Source: Leptolinea sp. UBA5203
GTDB taxonomy: Bacteria > Chloroflexota > Anaerolineae > Anaerolineales > Anaerolineaceae
Length of the DNA stretch: 64,000 nucleotides
Assembly (NCBI GenBank): GCA_002412765.1
Contig: DHVR01000056.1
Location: 26,672-90,671 of the forward strand
Reading direction: 5' to 3'
How positions within the stretch are numbered: the first letter of the stretch is position 1; each line of letters starts with the position of its first letter. Below the pieces are notes generated by a model that was not told where the DNA came from, did not search any database, and worked only from the letters and a program-made list of their open reading frames with translations. Positions 1-8,713 of the stretch are shown one piece after another. Both the position numbers and the translations under genes were made by a program.

Positions 1-1302
1 ACCCATACCATTCACGAACAGATATTAAAAGAAAAAAATACACTTACGGAACGTGTATTTAAAATTCATGATAGTTTAACCAATCTGGTTGTAGAAGGCT
101 GTGGGTTAAGTGAGTTTGCTGCGAGCATGGCAAACATTCTTAATCGATCTATTACCATTGAAGATACCAACCTTAAAATTCTAGCCTACTCACTCATAGG
201 GCCAACAGATGAAGTTCGTTCACGTAGTATCGAAATCGGATATACACCTCCGGAAGTTGTAAGTTATTTGCGAAAACTGGGTGTTTTTGAGCGAATCCAA
301 AAGGATCCCAAGCCCCAATATTTAAAACCCATTCCTGCCATGGGAATCAAGTTTGAACGCATTGTGGCTCCTATTCTGATCGGTGATCAAATTTATGGAT
401 ATATCTGGATCATTGCCAATGGAGATTCGCTGACTCAATTGGATTTTCTTGCCATTGAACGTGGAGCGATTGTTGCCGCATTAATTATGAGCCGTGATAT
501 GGCAGTCTATGAAGCAGAGCAGCGCGGAAAATCCAATCTTATTGATCATTTAATTGATCCGGATGCATCAGAAATTTCTTTTCGATCTGAGGAAATCCTG
601 GAACGTCTGGGTATGTCTGGCGATTTTCAAATTGCGAACATTATCAATATTCAAGATAACGTGACGCCAATTCGATCTATATCGCAAATTCTGATGGCGC
701 AGATAAAGAAAGCTGGAATTCAGGCCACCATTATTGAAAGAACAAAGAGTTTGTTAGTTATACTTAATTCAACAAAAGAAGAGACTACCCTTCGTTTTGT
801 GGATTTATTGACAACATTTGCAAAACAGTATGAACAACCCTGGGTCATTGGGGTGAGTTCATTAACGAACTCGATTGATAATTTTAGAAAGGCATTTAAT
901 GAAGGTGTGGATGCATCCCGTATGGGGTTTGTTTTAGGGAAAGGTCATGCTTCAACCTGGTTTTATACAAAGCTGGGATTTTTACCCTGGGTGATGGAAA
1001 CACCAAAAGAAGTGATTTATTCTAATTATTATTACCGAATCATTGAAAGTATGGATCAGTATGATAGTGAGAGAGGTTCGGAGATTCTCAAAACTTTGGA
1101 ATGTTACCTCGGTTCTTTTGCTAATGCTCAGGAAGCAGCAAAAAGCCTTTTTATCCATAGGAATACTTTGCGGCAACGATTAAAAAAGATAAATGAAATT
1201 TGGAATCTCCATCTTGATGATCCATTGGAAATGTTAAATTTATTTTATGCCATCAAGATCTTTGATCTGAAAAACAAGCGTAAAAGAATTATTGGCAAAT
1301 AA
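1..1302 (+). CDS. PucR/CdaR-like transcriptional regulator, 5' end cut by window edge
   Basis: The reading frame is open from base 1, so the ATG at 127 is probably internal and the true start lies outside the window. The C-terminus matches the helix-turn-helix of PucR/CdaR-type regulators: a block around FIHRNTLRQRLKKI follows a run resembling 'ILKTLECYLGSFANAQEAA', the usual layout in that family. The central part, with alternating beta and alpha segments (APILIGDQIYGYIWI), looks like a GAF-type sensor domain. Family members activate or repress catabolic genes in response to a small molecule; no ligand can be named here. It lies 75 bases upstream of a two-component operon, but nothing shows that it controls that operon or the flagellar genes. 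Confidence 0.75.
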   Translation, partial: THTIHEQILKEKNTLTERVFKIHDSLTNLVVEGCGLSEFAASMANILNRSITIEDTNLKILAYSLIGPTDEVRSRSIEIGYTPPEVVSYLRKLGVFERIQKDPKPQYLKPIPAMGIKFERIVAPILIGDQIYGYIWIIANGDSLTQLDFLAIERGAIVAALIMSRDMAVYEAEQRGKSNLIDHLIDPDASEISFRSEEILERLGMSGDFQIANIINIQDNVTPIRSISQILMAQIKKAGIQATIIERTKSLLVILNSTKEETTLRFVDLLTTFAKQYEQPWVIGVSSLTNSIDNFRKAFNEGVDASRMGFVLGKGHASTWFYTKLGFLPWVMETPKEVIYSNYYYRIIESMDQYDSERGSEILKTLECYLGSFANAQEAAKSLFIHRNTLRQRLKKINEIWNLHLDDPLEMLNLFYAIKIFDLKNKRKRIIGK

Positions 1303-1344
1303 TGAATATTCATATATGATTAATAATTAAACAATAATGAAGGG

Positions 1345-1350
1345 TATAAT
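1345..1350 (+). promoter_or_regulatory. TATAAT-like -10 box upstream of the response-regulator operon
   Basis: A perfect TATAAT sits 27 bases upstream of the GTG start of the response regulator. No good -35 hexamer is present 17 bases further up, so this is a tentative housekeeping promoter for the two-component block. The Shine-Dalgarno sequence GGAGGTGAGG follows at about 1367-1376. Confidence 0.3.
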
Positions 1351-1377
1351 TATCGAACGTTGAATTGGAGGTGAGGT

Positions 1378-2169
1378 GTGGATATTGTAAATATTCTTGT
1401 GATCGAGGATGATGAAATTGTAGCTCGTACTATAGAACGCAGTCTTCGGGGGCAAGAGTTCCGGGTGACAATTGCGAACAGTGGTGTAGAAGGTTTAAAA
1501 ATAGCCCACCGACAACCAACCGATTTAGTGATTTTAGATATTATTATGCCTGGCATGGATGGATACACAGTATGCCGGGAGATGAGAGCTGATCCACTTC
1601 TTTCTGAAGTACCTATTCTATTTTTGACTGCCAAGGCAAAAGATGAAGATCGAATTGCTGGTTTTTTGGCAGGTGCCGATGATTACTTAAGCAAACCCTT
1701 TAACATTGATGAATTGATCCTGCGTATACGTGCAATTTTACGGCGGGTTAAAAATCATCCGCGTATCGAACCCGCCGAAGCTTTGCCTGCGCCTCCAGTT
1801 GGGATTCTTACCCCAAAAGCAGATAAACAGGGAAAATCACAGATCACGGTTGGTGAGTATCTACTCAATGTGCGTACCTATGAATTGCATACTCCATTTA
1901 GAGGGCGAGTTAGGCTAACACCTGTCCAATTCGATCTCTTATACCATTTGATGAGTCACCCCGGAGAAATATATTCTCCCGCAAGGTTGTTGGATGAAGT
2001 ATGGGATTATCCATCGGATGCAGGCAGCCCTGATTTGGTCCGTGTGCATATCAAGAATTTGCGAGAACGAATAGAGTTGGATGCACGGAATCCGAAGTTT
2101 ATTCAAACAATAGCCGGCTATGGATATACAGTCCGATCAGAGGAAGATGACGACGGTTTGGTCGCATAG
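1378..2169 (+). CDS. OmpR/PhoB-type response regulator
   Basis: A DNA-binding response regulator of 263 residues. The N-terminal receiver (about 1-120) has the acidic pair in VIEDDE, the phospho-acceptor Asp in ILDIIMPGMDG, the conserved Thr in LFLTAKA and Lys in LSKPFN, so phosphotransfer should work. The C-terminal winged helix (about 160-258) has the family pattern LTPVQFDLLYHLMSHPGE and ends with IAGYGYTV. The start is GTG, chosen because GGAGGTGAGG lies just upstream. The next gene begins 5 bases after its stop, so it is co-transcribed with the two sensor proteins that follow, one of which (the protein ending at 6137) is its likely kinase. Target genes are unknown. Confidence 0.9.
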   Translation: MDIVNILVIEDDEIVARTIERSLRGQEFRVTIANSGVEGLKIAHRQPTDLVILDIIMPGMDGYTVCREMRADPLLSEVPILFLTAKAKDEDRIAGFLAGADDYLSKPFNIDELILRIRAILRRVKNHPRIEPAEALPAPPVGILTPKADKQGKSQITVGEYLLNVRTYELHTPFRGRVRLTPVQFDLLYHLMSHPGEIYSPARLLDEVWDYPSDAGSPDLVRVHIKNLRERIELDARNPKFIQTIAGYGYTVRSEEDDDGLVA

Positions 2170-2174
2170 CTAAG

Positions 2175-4019
2175 ATGGCAGAGAATTATTCTGTTTTGCT
2201 TGTTGAAGATAATTTTGACCAAGCGTTAATGGTTCAGGATTTTTTACGCTTGGAAGGCAGATATGATGTTGAGTGGGCCCGGGATATAAAACAGACCTGG
2301 AGCTTATTAAGCCGTAAAGTATTTGATGTAATTTTGATGGATTACCGTCTTCCAGATGGTAATGGAATCGATTTTCTTAAGGCTTATTTTCAGTTACCAT
2401 ATGAAACCCCGGTTATTATGGTTACAGGCGAGGGGGACGAGCAGATTGCAGTCAAGACAATACAATTAGGGGCTCTAGATTATATTGTCAAACGTGGTTC
2501 ATTCTACCTGTCTCTTCCACCGGTGATAGAGAAAACAGTTCGGGAATTCAATTTACAAAAATCGGTAAAAGATTCCATCAACAAAATTAAATATCAAGCC
2601 TTGTTATTAAATAATGTTCGTGATTCGGTTGTAGTTTGGAACCTGGAAGGGAAAATCACGTTTATTAATCAGGTGGCACAAAAAATGGTTGGTTATGGTT
2701 TAGAAACTGACCAGGAAATTGCCGAAGTTTACGTGAATAAATTTATTCCACCTATTGAATTAGATCAAATAAATAACTTTGTCAATAAAGAAGTCGAAAG
2801 GCAGATTATTGATGGGATTGAATATCCACATGTTAGTTCAAAAATTACCACATTATTTGATGGTGACCAGCTTGTTGGGTATATGGATGTTCTAAGGGAT
2901 ATTAGTGAGATCAAAAAGAATGAATACGAATTAAAAAAACTTTCCAGAGCAATAGAGAATAGTGCAGAAAGTGTGATAATTACAGATTCATTGGGAAAAA
3001 TCGAATATGTAAACCCAGCATTTGAAAAAATGAGTGGGTATCCAATGGATTCGGTTGTTTCTCACTATATTTATCATATCCGGGGGATCAGTCAAGCTGA
3101 TTTTAATGAATTTATTACCCATATTGAAAATGGGGAAACCTATCAATATGAGGGCTCTTACCAAACCTATGAATCGAACAATAAGTACTCTGTTGAAGAA
3201 CTCATTACACCGGTGTTTACATCGGATCAAAAGATGTCAAATATTATTTTCACTGCCCGTGATAACGCACAGCGCAAAAAGATGCAATTAGAAATTGATC
3301 AAGCCAAAGAAAAATTAAGTGAATCCACCCGTTTGGCTGCAATTGGAGAGTTGTCTTCCGGTGTTGCTCATCGAATCTATAATCCCTTAACTTCCATTAT
3401 TGCAAATGCACAAATGCTTTCCAAGGCGAAAGTTTCATGCGAAGAGAGTGTGGAAATTATCGAGGATATTGAAAAAGCTGGTTGGACAGCACAAAATGTT
3501 GTTCAACAATTACTGATGTTTTCAAAGCCAGATATTGGTTCTTTAAAAGAAATTTCCATTAATGAGAGCATTCAAAACGCAATACTACTGGTAGGTGGAC
3601 AGATCAATGCCGATAGAATTCAGATTGAAACATCCTTCGAAGAAAATCAGCCGATAATTTATGGCAATCAAAGACAATTGGAAGACCTTTGGGTCAACTT
3701 ATTATTATTATCGAAGGATGCCATCCAGTGTGAAACTGATCGAATCATTAGAATCAGTAGTTTCAGGGTAGATCCTGAAACGATTGAGGTGAAAATATCA
3801 GATCCGGGAATTCCGATTCCCGCTGAACACCTTGATTATATTTTTGAACCAGATTTTGTTGGATATGACCGGAGCAGGGGATCCGGATTGGAGTTAAGTA
3901 TTTGTAGAGAAATAGTCCGACAGCATAATGGAACCATTAATGTGGAAAGTTCAGTAGAGCAGACCACTTTTTGGGTCAACATTCCATTGAATATTGCTCC
4001 ATACGCTGATGGGAAATAA
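2175..4019 (+). CDS. Receiver-PAS-PAS-histidine-kinase-like hybrid with degraded catalytic motifs
   Basis: A cytosolic protein of 614 residues without membrane segments. An N-terminal receiver (about 1-125) keeps its Asp (ILMDYRLPDGNG), Thr (VIMVTGEG) and Lys (IVKRGS). Two PAS-type domains follow (about 140-255 and 265-375), then a dimerisation/phospho-acceptor region (about 385-460) and an ATPase-like region (about 495-605). The phospho-acceptor His is kept in SGVAHRIYNPL, but the Glu after it is Arg. The N-box reads NLLLLSKDA, with the Mg-binding Asn replaced by Leu. The G1 box is DPGIPI instead of DNGxG, and G2 is GSGLEL. The downstream kinase has all of these intact. I infer a receiver-controlled pseudokinase, possibly acting through its neighbour; weak kinase activity cannot be excluded. 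Confidence 0.85.
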   Translation: MAENYSVLLVEDNFDQALMVQDFLRLEGRYDVEWARDIKQTWSLLSRKVFDVILMDYRLPDGNGIDFLKAYFQLPYETPVIMVTGEGDEQIAVKTIQLGALDYIVKRGSFYLSLPPVIEKTVREFNLQKSVKDSINKIKYQALLLNNVRDSVVVWNLEGKITFINQVAQKMVGYGLETDQEIAEVYVNKFIPPIELDQINNFVNKEVERQIIDGIEYPHVSSKITTLFDGDQLVGYMDVLRDISEIKKNEYELKKLSRAIENSAESVIITDSLGKIEYVNPAFEKMSGYPMDSVVSHYIYHIRGISQADFNEFITHIENGETYQYEGSYQTYESNNKYSVEELITPVFTSDQKMSNIIFTARDNAQRKKMQLEIDQAKEKLSESTRLAAIGELSSGVAHRIYNPLTSIIANAQMLSKAKVSCEESVEIIEDIEKAGWTAQNVVQQLLMFSKPDIGSLKEISINESIQNAILLVGGQINADRIQIETSFEENQPIIYGNQRQLEDLWVNLLLLSKDAIQCETDRIIRISSFRVDPETIEVKISDPGIPIPAEHLDYIFEPDFVGYDRSRGSGLELSICREIVRQHNGTINVESSVEQTTFWVNIPLNIAPYADGK

Positions 4020-4049
4020 GCATACTTCTTGCAATACTGGTATTCCTTT

Positions 4050-6137
4050 ATGGGTGAGACAATGGTTTATGATCTTGAAAAACAATTCGATAAAATAGAA
4101 AATCATCTTTGGGATGTATTCAAACATAACAATGATTTCAGTTCTGCGATCGTTGAAACCCTTACGATTGCCAGAGAGAGCTTGAATTGCAAGAACATTC
4201 TTGTGTATCATCAGTCTGATAGTCACAACGATTTATTTACAATTGATTCGATTTCCCCAGACGAAAAAGAAAATATCATGCAAGCATTGCTTGAGACAGA
4301 TCGGGAAAAACGATTTTTTGTGATTAAGTCTAAAAAAGATCTTCTTGGAATAAGTAATTATGCTGCATGTTCATTAAAGATCGGAACATTTGACCGTGGA
4401 TGGGTGTTATTTGAGAATATTGCAGGGGAAGAATTAGAAGGGGATGAATTTATTCAAAAGTTATGTACCTTCCTTGAAAGAATTATCAGGGTTAGTAACA
4501 TATCAAGTGGTACTGTGCAACAAAACTACATGAGCAGCATCCTTGACAATGTATTTTCTGAGTCAAAAATTCGTGTAGGCCTCGAAGAAATTCAATTAAG
4601 ACTTGTTACTGAGATCCGCAATGCATTTTCTAGTGAAGCTGGGACAATTGCATTCATTGATTATAATTCCGGTGGATTAATATTAAAAAAGAGCCTCATC
4701 TCAAGCCCAGAATGGGTTTGTAGTGTCAGCGCAGAACCTGGCGAGGGATTATTAGGAAAGTGTATCGGTCAAAACAACGCAATCATGGTTAATGATTGCA
4801 GTATAAATAAAATTTTCAGAGAAGAAGTTGACGGTATACCCGGTTTACAGACCCGCTCATTATTGTATGTGCCAATATCTATTGGTGATATTGTCATTGG
4901 TGCATTGGGTTTGCATAATAAGAAATATGTACAATTTCAGACATCGGACAAAGATTTACTGATCAATATTTCAAAGACAATAGCAATATATTTATTTTAT
5001 TTGCAAATCATTCAACAATTGCAGGTGCAAAATGCTGATCTGGAAGCTAAAAATTGGGAATTGGTTAATTCCAGAAATACCTTGCGCACCCTTTTTGATA
5101 ATATTCCAGATTCAGTTTATATTATAGATCGAAAATATCGACTCAATGCTGTCAACATGGCTCGATCTCAAAGAGCGGTAAAAGAACCCCGACATGTTGT
5201 TGGAAAATTGTGTTTTGAGGCATTGTATGGAAGGGACAGTGTTTGTCCTGGTTGTCTGGTTGAGAAAATGTTCTTCAGAAAAGAAATCACCCATCGGATC
5301 AACCGGGAGTGGGATGAAACAGGGGAAGCCTCTGAATGGACAATTGATGCTTATCCAATCTTCGATGATGAAAATGACGTAGTAAAAGCCATCTTGTTCG
5401 AGCGGGATGTTACAGAAAAAAATCGCCTCGAAACTATTATTGCCCAATCTGAAAAATTAGCTGCCGTTGGACAATTAGCTGCCGGCATTGCACATGAAAT
5501 CAATAATCCCTTGACTGTGATTTTAGCTAACGCTCAATTACTACAACGGGAGATGTTGGGTGCAAATGAGGAATGGTCTGAGTCTGTGGACCTGATCTAT
5601 AAGGCTGGATCCAGAGCCTTGTATGTGGTTCGGAATTTATTAGATTTTGCCCGAAAAGAAAAATACGATTTTGTGCCAACGAATATCAATGGGACCATTG
5701 ACAGGGCAGTTGAGATGGTCAAGCATGAATTAATTCAACGATCCGTGCAATTGGAATTTGATGCAGACGAGGATTTACCCGATGTTATGGCCAGTGCGGA
5801 TCATTTACATGGCCTTTGGCTGAATATTATCATCAATGCGATTGATGCCTCTGATTCTGGTCAACTAAATAATCGCAAGGGTTTAATCCAAATCAAAACC
5901 AGCCATGACAATAAATATGTTCGCGTAAAAATTTCTGACAATGGTATGGGCATGTCACCGGATAAACTGAAGCGCATCTTTGAGCCATTTTATACTACCA
6001 AGGAGCCGAACCGTGGAACCGGGCTGGGATTGTCTGTTTCACATCGGGTTATACGGCAGCATGGTGGTGATGTACAGGTGGAAAGCGAATTGAATGTTGG
6101 AACTACCTTTGTAGTCTTGCTTCCAATTTACCGTTAA
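4050..6137 (+). CDS. GAF-PAS sensor histidine kinase
   Basis: A soluble sensor kinase. An N-terminal region with a GAF domain (roughly residues 170-330) is followed by a short coiled linker, a PAS domain (about 345-465, containing a CxxC in SVCPGCLVE), the H-box AAGIAHEINNPL and a complete ATP-binding domain: N-box NIIINAIDA, G1 SDNGMGM, F-box FEPFYTTK, G2 GTGLGLS. ATG at 4050 and ATG at 4062 are both possible starts, and a TTG at 4029 is in frame; none has a strong ribosome-binding site, so the start is uncertain. It closes the operon begun by the response regulator at 1378 and is the most likely kinase for it. The signal is unknown; GAF and PAS suggest an intracellular or redox cue. Confidence 0.88.
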   Translation: MGETMVYDLEKQFDKIENHLWDVFKHNNDFSSAIVETLTIARESLNCKNILVYHQSDSHNDLFTIDSISPDEKENIMQALLETDREKRFFVIKSKKDLLGISNYAACSLKIGTFDRGWVLFENIAGEELEGDEFIQKLCTFLERIIRVSNISSGTVQQNYMSSILDNVFSESKIRVGLEEIQLRLVTEIRNAFSSEAGTIAFIDYNSGGLILKKSLISSPEWVCSVSAEPGEGLLGKCIGQNNAIMVNDCSINKIFREEVDGIPGLQTRSLLYVPISIGDIVIGALGLHNKKYVQFQTSDKDLLINISKTIAIYLFYLQIIQQLQVQNADLEAKNWELVNSRNTLRTLFDNIPDSVYIIDRKYRLNAVNMARSQRAVKEPRHVVGKLCFEALYGRDSVCPGCLVEKMFFRKEITHRINREWDETGEASEWTIDAYPIFDDENDVVKAILFERDVTEKNRLETIIAQSEKLAAVGQLAAGIAHEINNPLTVILANAQLLQREMLGANEEWSESVDLIYKAGSRALYVVRNLLDFARKEKYDFVPTNINGTIDRAVEMVKHELIQRSVQLEFDADEDLPDVMASADHLHGLWLNIIINAIDASDSGQLNNRKGLIQIKTSHDNKYVRVKISDNGMGMSPDKLKRIFEPFYTTKEPNRGTGLGLSVSHRVIRQHGGDVQVESELNVGTTFVVLLPIYR

Positions 6138-6181
6138 CACTTTTTTAGCTTCTCTTTATATTCCTTTCACACACTCTTTAT

Positions 6182-6209
6182 TCGACAAAATCCAGTGCCA
6201 TGATAAATT
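6182..6209 (+). promoter_or_regulatory. Weak candidate housekeeping promoter before flbD-motAB
   Basis: TCGACA at 6182-6187 and TAAATT at 6204-6209 are spaced 16 bases apart in the 119-base gap before flbD. Each hexamer matches consensus only in part, and no sigma-28 pattern is present here. A promoter for the long early flagellar operon is expected in this gap, but the exact site is not certain. Confidence 0.25.
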
Positions 6210-6256
6210 GAAACCGTGGAAGAACGGATTAATTATTATTTCATTGGACAGGCGCT

Positions 6257-6466
6257 ATGATATTGCTCACACGGTTAAATGGATCAAAATTGTATATAAA
6301 CGCGGAAAAAGTACTGACTGTAGAGGGAACGCCGGATACAATCATCACTTTAGTGGATAATGTTAAGTATTTAGTAAAAGAAGCGCCTGACACTGTAGTC
6401 GCAAAAATACTTGATTATCAGCAACGTGTTCATAACCCTGAGCTATATTTAATCAAGGAGAAGTAG
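6257..6466 (+). CDS. flbD: FlbD family flagellar protein
   Basis: A 69-residue protein matching the FlbD/SwrD family of small flagellar-operon proteins, with the opening MILLTRLNGSKLYINAEKV, a central TIITLVDNVKYLVKE and no transmembrane segment. Members commonly sit directly before motA, as here (one base separates it from motA). In Bacillus the homologue SwrD raises flagellar power by supporting stator function; that role is established for the family there but is inference here. It is the first gene of the main flagellar transcription unit. Confidence 0.85.
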   Translation: MILLTRLNGSKLYINAEKVLTVEGTPDTIITLVDNVKYLVKEAPDTVVAKILDYQQRVHNPELYLIKEK

Positions 6467-6467
6467 T

Positions 6468-7268
6468 ATGGACTTAGCATCAGTTGGTGGCATCGCACTG
6501 GGACTCATAATTGTTGTTGTGGTTATGATTATGGATGGTGGTTCGCCAGCAGAATTATTTCACCACTCCGCACCAATCATCTTAACTTTGGGTGGATCTG
6601 CTGCTATTGCAACAGTGACGGGTCCATTAGAAGTAATATTTAATATCCCCAAGTATTTTCGTATAACGTTTATGAAAAATAAATATGATGAGATCGAAAC
6701 TATTGGACAAATTGCCTCCATGGCTGATAAAGCCAGACGTGAAGGGCTACTGGCTTTGGAAGATGAAAGTAAAAAAGTAACGGATAGTTTTCTACGTAAG
6801 GGTATTATGCTTGTTGTGGATGGTATTGAGCCTGCTCAGGTTCAATCCATTTTGGAATTGGAAATTAATCAGATGAAGCAGCGGCATGAGATTGGCATCA
6901 ACTGGTTTGTTGCTGCAGGTGGTTTTGCGCCTACATTTGGTATTATCGGTACTGTCATGGGCTTGATCAGTGTGTTAAAGCAGTTATCGGATCCTGAACA
7001 ATTGGCAATCTCCATTGCCAGCGCTTTCCTGGCAACGTTATGGGGTTTACTCTCTGCAAATATGATCTGGTTACCAATTGGTGGAAAACTAAGTGCGCGC
7101 AATTACGAAGAAGTATCCTATCGAAAAATGTTGATGGAAGGTATTTTATCCTTACAGGCAGGAGAAAATCCCCGATTAATTAAGGAGAAATTATTAACAT
7201 TCTTGGCGCCTAGTAGGCGGGAAAAGGCATTGGCAAAATCAAGTCCAGCTCCGGAGTCTAAAGCATGA
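6468..7268 (+). CDS. motA: Flagellar motor stator protein MotA
   Basis: A 266-residue inner-membrane stator subunit with the MotA/PomA layout: two N-terminal hydrophobic helices (about 4-22 and 34-55), a long cytoplasmic loop with the charged stretch MADKARREGLLALEDE that contacts FliG, and two C-terminal helices including APTFGIIGTVMGLI. Paired with MotB it forms the ion channel that drives rotation. It overlaps motB by 4 bases (ATGA), which suggests translational coupling. Whether H+ or Na+ is used cannot be told with confidence. Confidence 0.95.
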   Translation: MDLASVGGIALGLIIVVVVMIMDGGSPAELFHHSAPIILTLGGSAAIATVTGPLEVIFNIPKYFRITFMKNKYDEIETIGQIASMADKARREGLLALEDESKKVTDSFLRKGIMLVVDGIEPAQVQSILELEINQMKQRHEIGINWFVAAGGFAPTFGIIGTVMGLISVLKQLSDPEQLAISIASAFLATLWGLLSANMIWLPIGGKLSARNYEEVSYRKMLMEGILSLQAGENPRLIKEKLLTFLAPSRREKALAKSSPAPESKA

Positions 7269-8041
7269 GCAGCCATGGCGGCGGGAATGACCGTTGGCTG
7301 GTTAGTTATGCTGACTTCATTACACTATTAATGGTGCTTTTTGTTGTTCTGTATTCGATGGGACAAACTGACCTGAAAAAGTATAAGGAGTTATCAGCAG
7401 CCTTTACCAGTGCGTTTGGGGGTGGTCCGATGCGCGTAGTCGATCCTAGTATTAATCAGAGTTCCGGTCAGTCCGAAAGTATGGAAACGGCTCCTATCAT
7501 TGTCCCTGGGTTACCCATGGCGTCGAATATGGAAAATGACGTTGCCAACAATATCAGCGATATGCTTGTCCAGGCGAACCTAGACAGCGATATCAGTATT
7601 CAAAAAAATATTGAAGGGGTGCTTATATCGTTAAGCGAAAAGTTATTGTTTGTTCCTGGGTCAGCCGATTTACTCTCTCCTGAAGCCTATCTAGTTCTGG
7701 ATAGAATTGTGGAAATGATTGCGCCATTGGAAAATGACATTAAAGTAGTTGGGCATACGGATAACACACAACCTACTGATCCTCGCTATGCGGATAACAT
7801 GCAGTTGTCTCTTGCAAGGGCGTATACCATTACAACGTACTTTCAGCAGAAAGGAATTGACCCAACCCGGATTATTGCTTCCGGCAGGGGTGAATACCAG
7901 CCGATCTTTCCGAATGATACTACTGAAAACCGAGCTTTAAATAGCAGAGCAGAGTTGATAATTGTTTATTCACAAAACGTTGATGTAATTAACCTTGATA
8001 TCACAAATAGTGTTATTGGTGATACGGGTATAAATCCTTAG
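7265..8041 (+). CDS. motB: Flagellar motor stator protein MotB
   Basis: A 258-residue stator subunit with a single transmembrane helix near residues 15-35 containing the ion-binding Asp (SYADFITLLMVLF), and a C-terminal OmpA-like peptidoglycan-binding domain (about 125-245) with GHTDNTQP and the NMQLSLARA pattern. It anchors the stator to the wall and couples ion flow to torque. The ATG overlaps the motA stop, and fliL follows after 10 bases. Length and motifs are ordinary for the family. Confidence 0.95.
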   Translation: MSSHGGGNDRWLVSYADFITLLMVLFVVLYSMGQTDLKKYKELSAAFTSAFGGGPMRVVDPSINQSSGQSESMETAPIIVPGLPMASNMENDVANNISDMLVQANLDSDISIQKNIEGVLISLSEKLLFVPGSADLLSPEAYLVLDRIVEMIAPLENDIKVVGHTDNTQPTDPRYADNMQLSLARAYTITTYFQQKGIDPTRIIASGRGEYQPIFPNDTTENRALNSRAELIIVYSQNVDVINLDITNSVIGDTGINP

Positions 8042-8051
8042 GGAGTTAACC

Positions 8052-8699
8052 ATGAGTGACGCAAACCAAGAGAAAATCGAGAAACGAGGTGGTTTTGGCG
8101 CTATCCTAAATCTGGTATTAAAAATACTGGTTGGTTTGGTTTTGGCTACCACTGTATTAACTAATTTATTTTTAGTCTATATAGTCGTAGCACCAGATAC
8201 ATTGCCAAAACCATTTTATTTACAATATAAAGGCGATGCTTCTTCGGTCACGAATTCACCGCCCGCGACTTCAATGAATAACGGGGGAACTGCTGTAGAA
8301 CATCCCGTGGTTGCACCGGCAGAAGTCCACACGATTGTAGCTGGCGAAGGAATTTTTATCGATACTGGAACCAAAATCGTTAATTTGGCGGACCAGGGCG
8401 GCCGTAAATTTATTCGTGTCAACGTAGTGGTTGAATTTGCGCCGAAAAGTACGGAATATCTAACCATGGCTGAAGAATTAAAAACAGAATATTTAAATAC
8501 CTTCACCTCTGAGATAAACACCAAACTTCCAGTGATCAATGACATTATCATTACACAAATATCGACTAAAGATTTTGCAGCAATTTACACTGCAGATGGA
8601 AAAGAGTTATTACGCTCTGAACTTATTGCGATATTAAATGAGAAGTTATCCGACAACACCGTTTTGAATGTGTATTTCACCGAATTTGTAATGCAATAA
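8052..8699 (+). CDS. fliL: Flagellar basal body-associated protein FliL
   Basis: A 215-residue protein with a short cytoplasmic head, one transmembrane helix (about 20-45, ILVGLVLATTVLTNLFLVY), a low-complexity Ser/Thr/Pro linker and a C-terminal FliL domain (about 105-215) with the family features GRKFIRVNVVVEF and an ending NVYFTEFVMQ. FliL surrounds or supports the stators near the motor. Its place between motB and fliM agrees with this. The first ATG, preceded by GGGAG, is a good start. Confidence 0.9.
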   Translation: MSDANQEKIEKRGGFGAILNLVLKILVGLVLATTVLTNLFLVYIVVAPDTLPKPFYLQYKGDASSVTNSPPATSMNNGGTAVEHPVVAPAEVHTIVAGEGIFIDTGTKIVNLADQGGRKFIRVNVVVEFAPKSTEYLTMAEELKTEYLNTFTSEINTKLPVINDIIITQISTKDFAAIYTADGKELLRSELIAILNEKLSDNTVLNVYFTEFVMQ

Positions 8700-8713
8700 G
8701 GGAGTAGGTATTC

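Noticed and set aside
6138..6256. A sigma-28 promoter before flbD-motAB.
   Set aside because: No TAAA with CGATAA at the 15-base spacing; only a weak housekeeping-type match.
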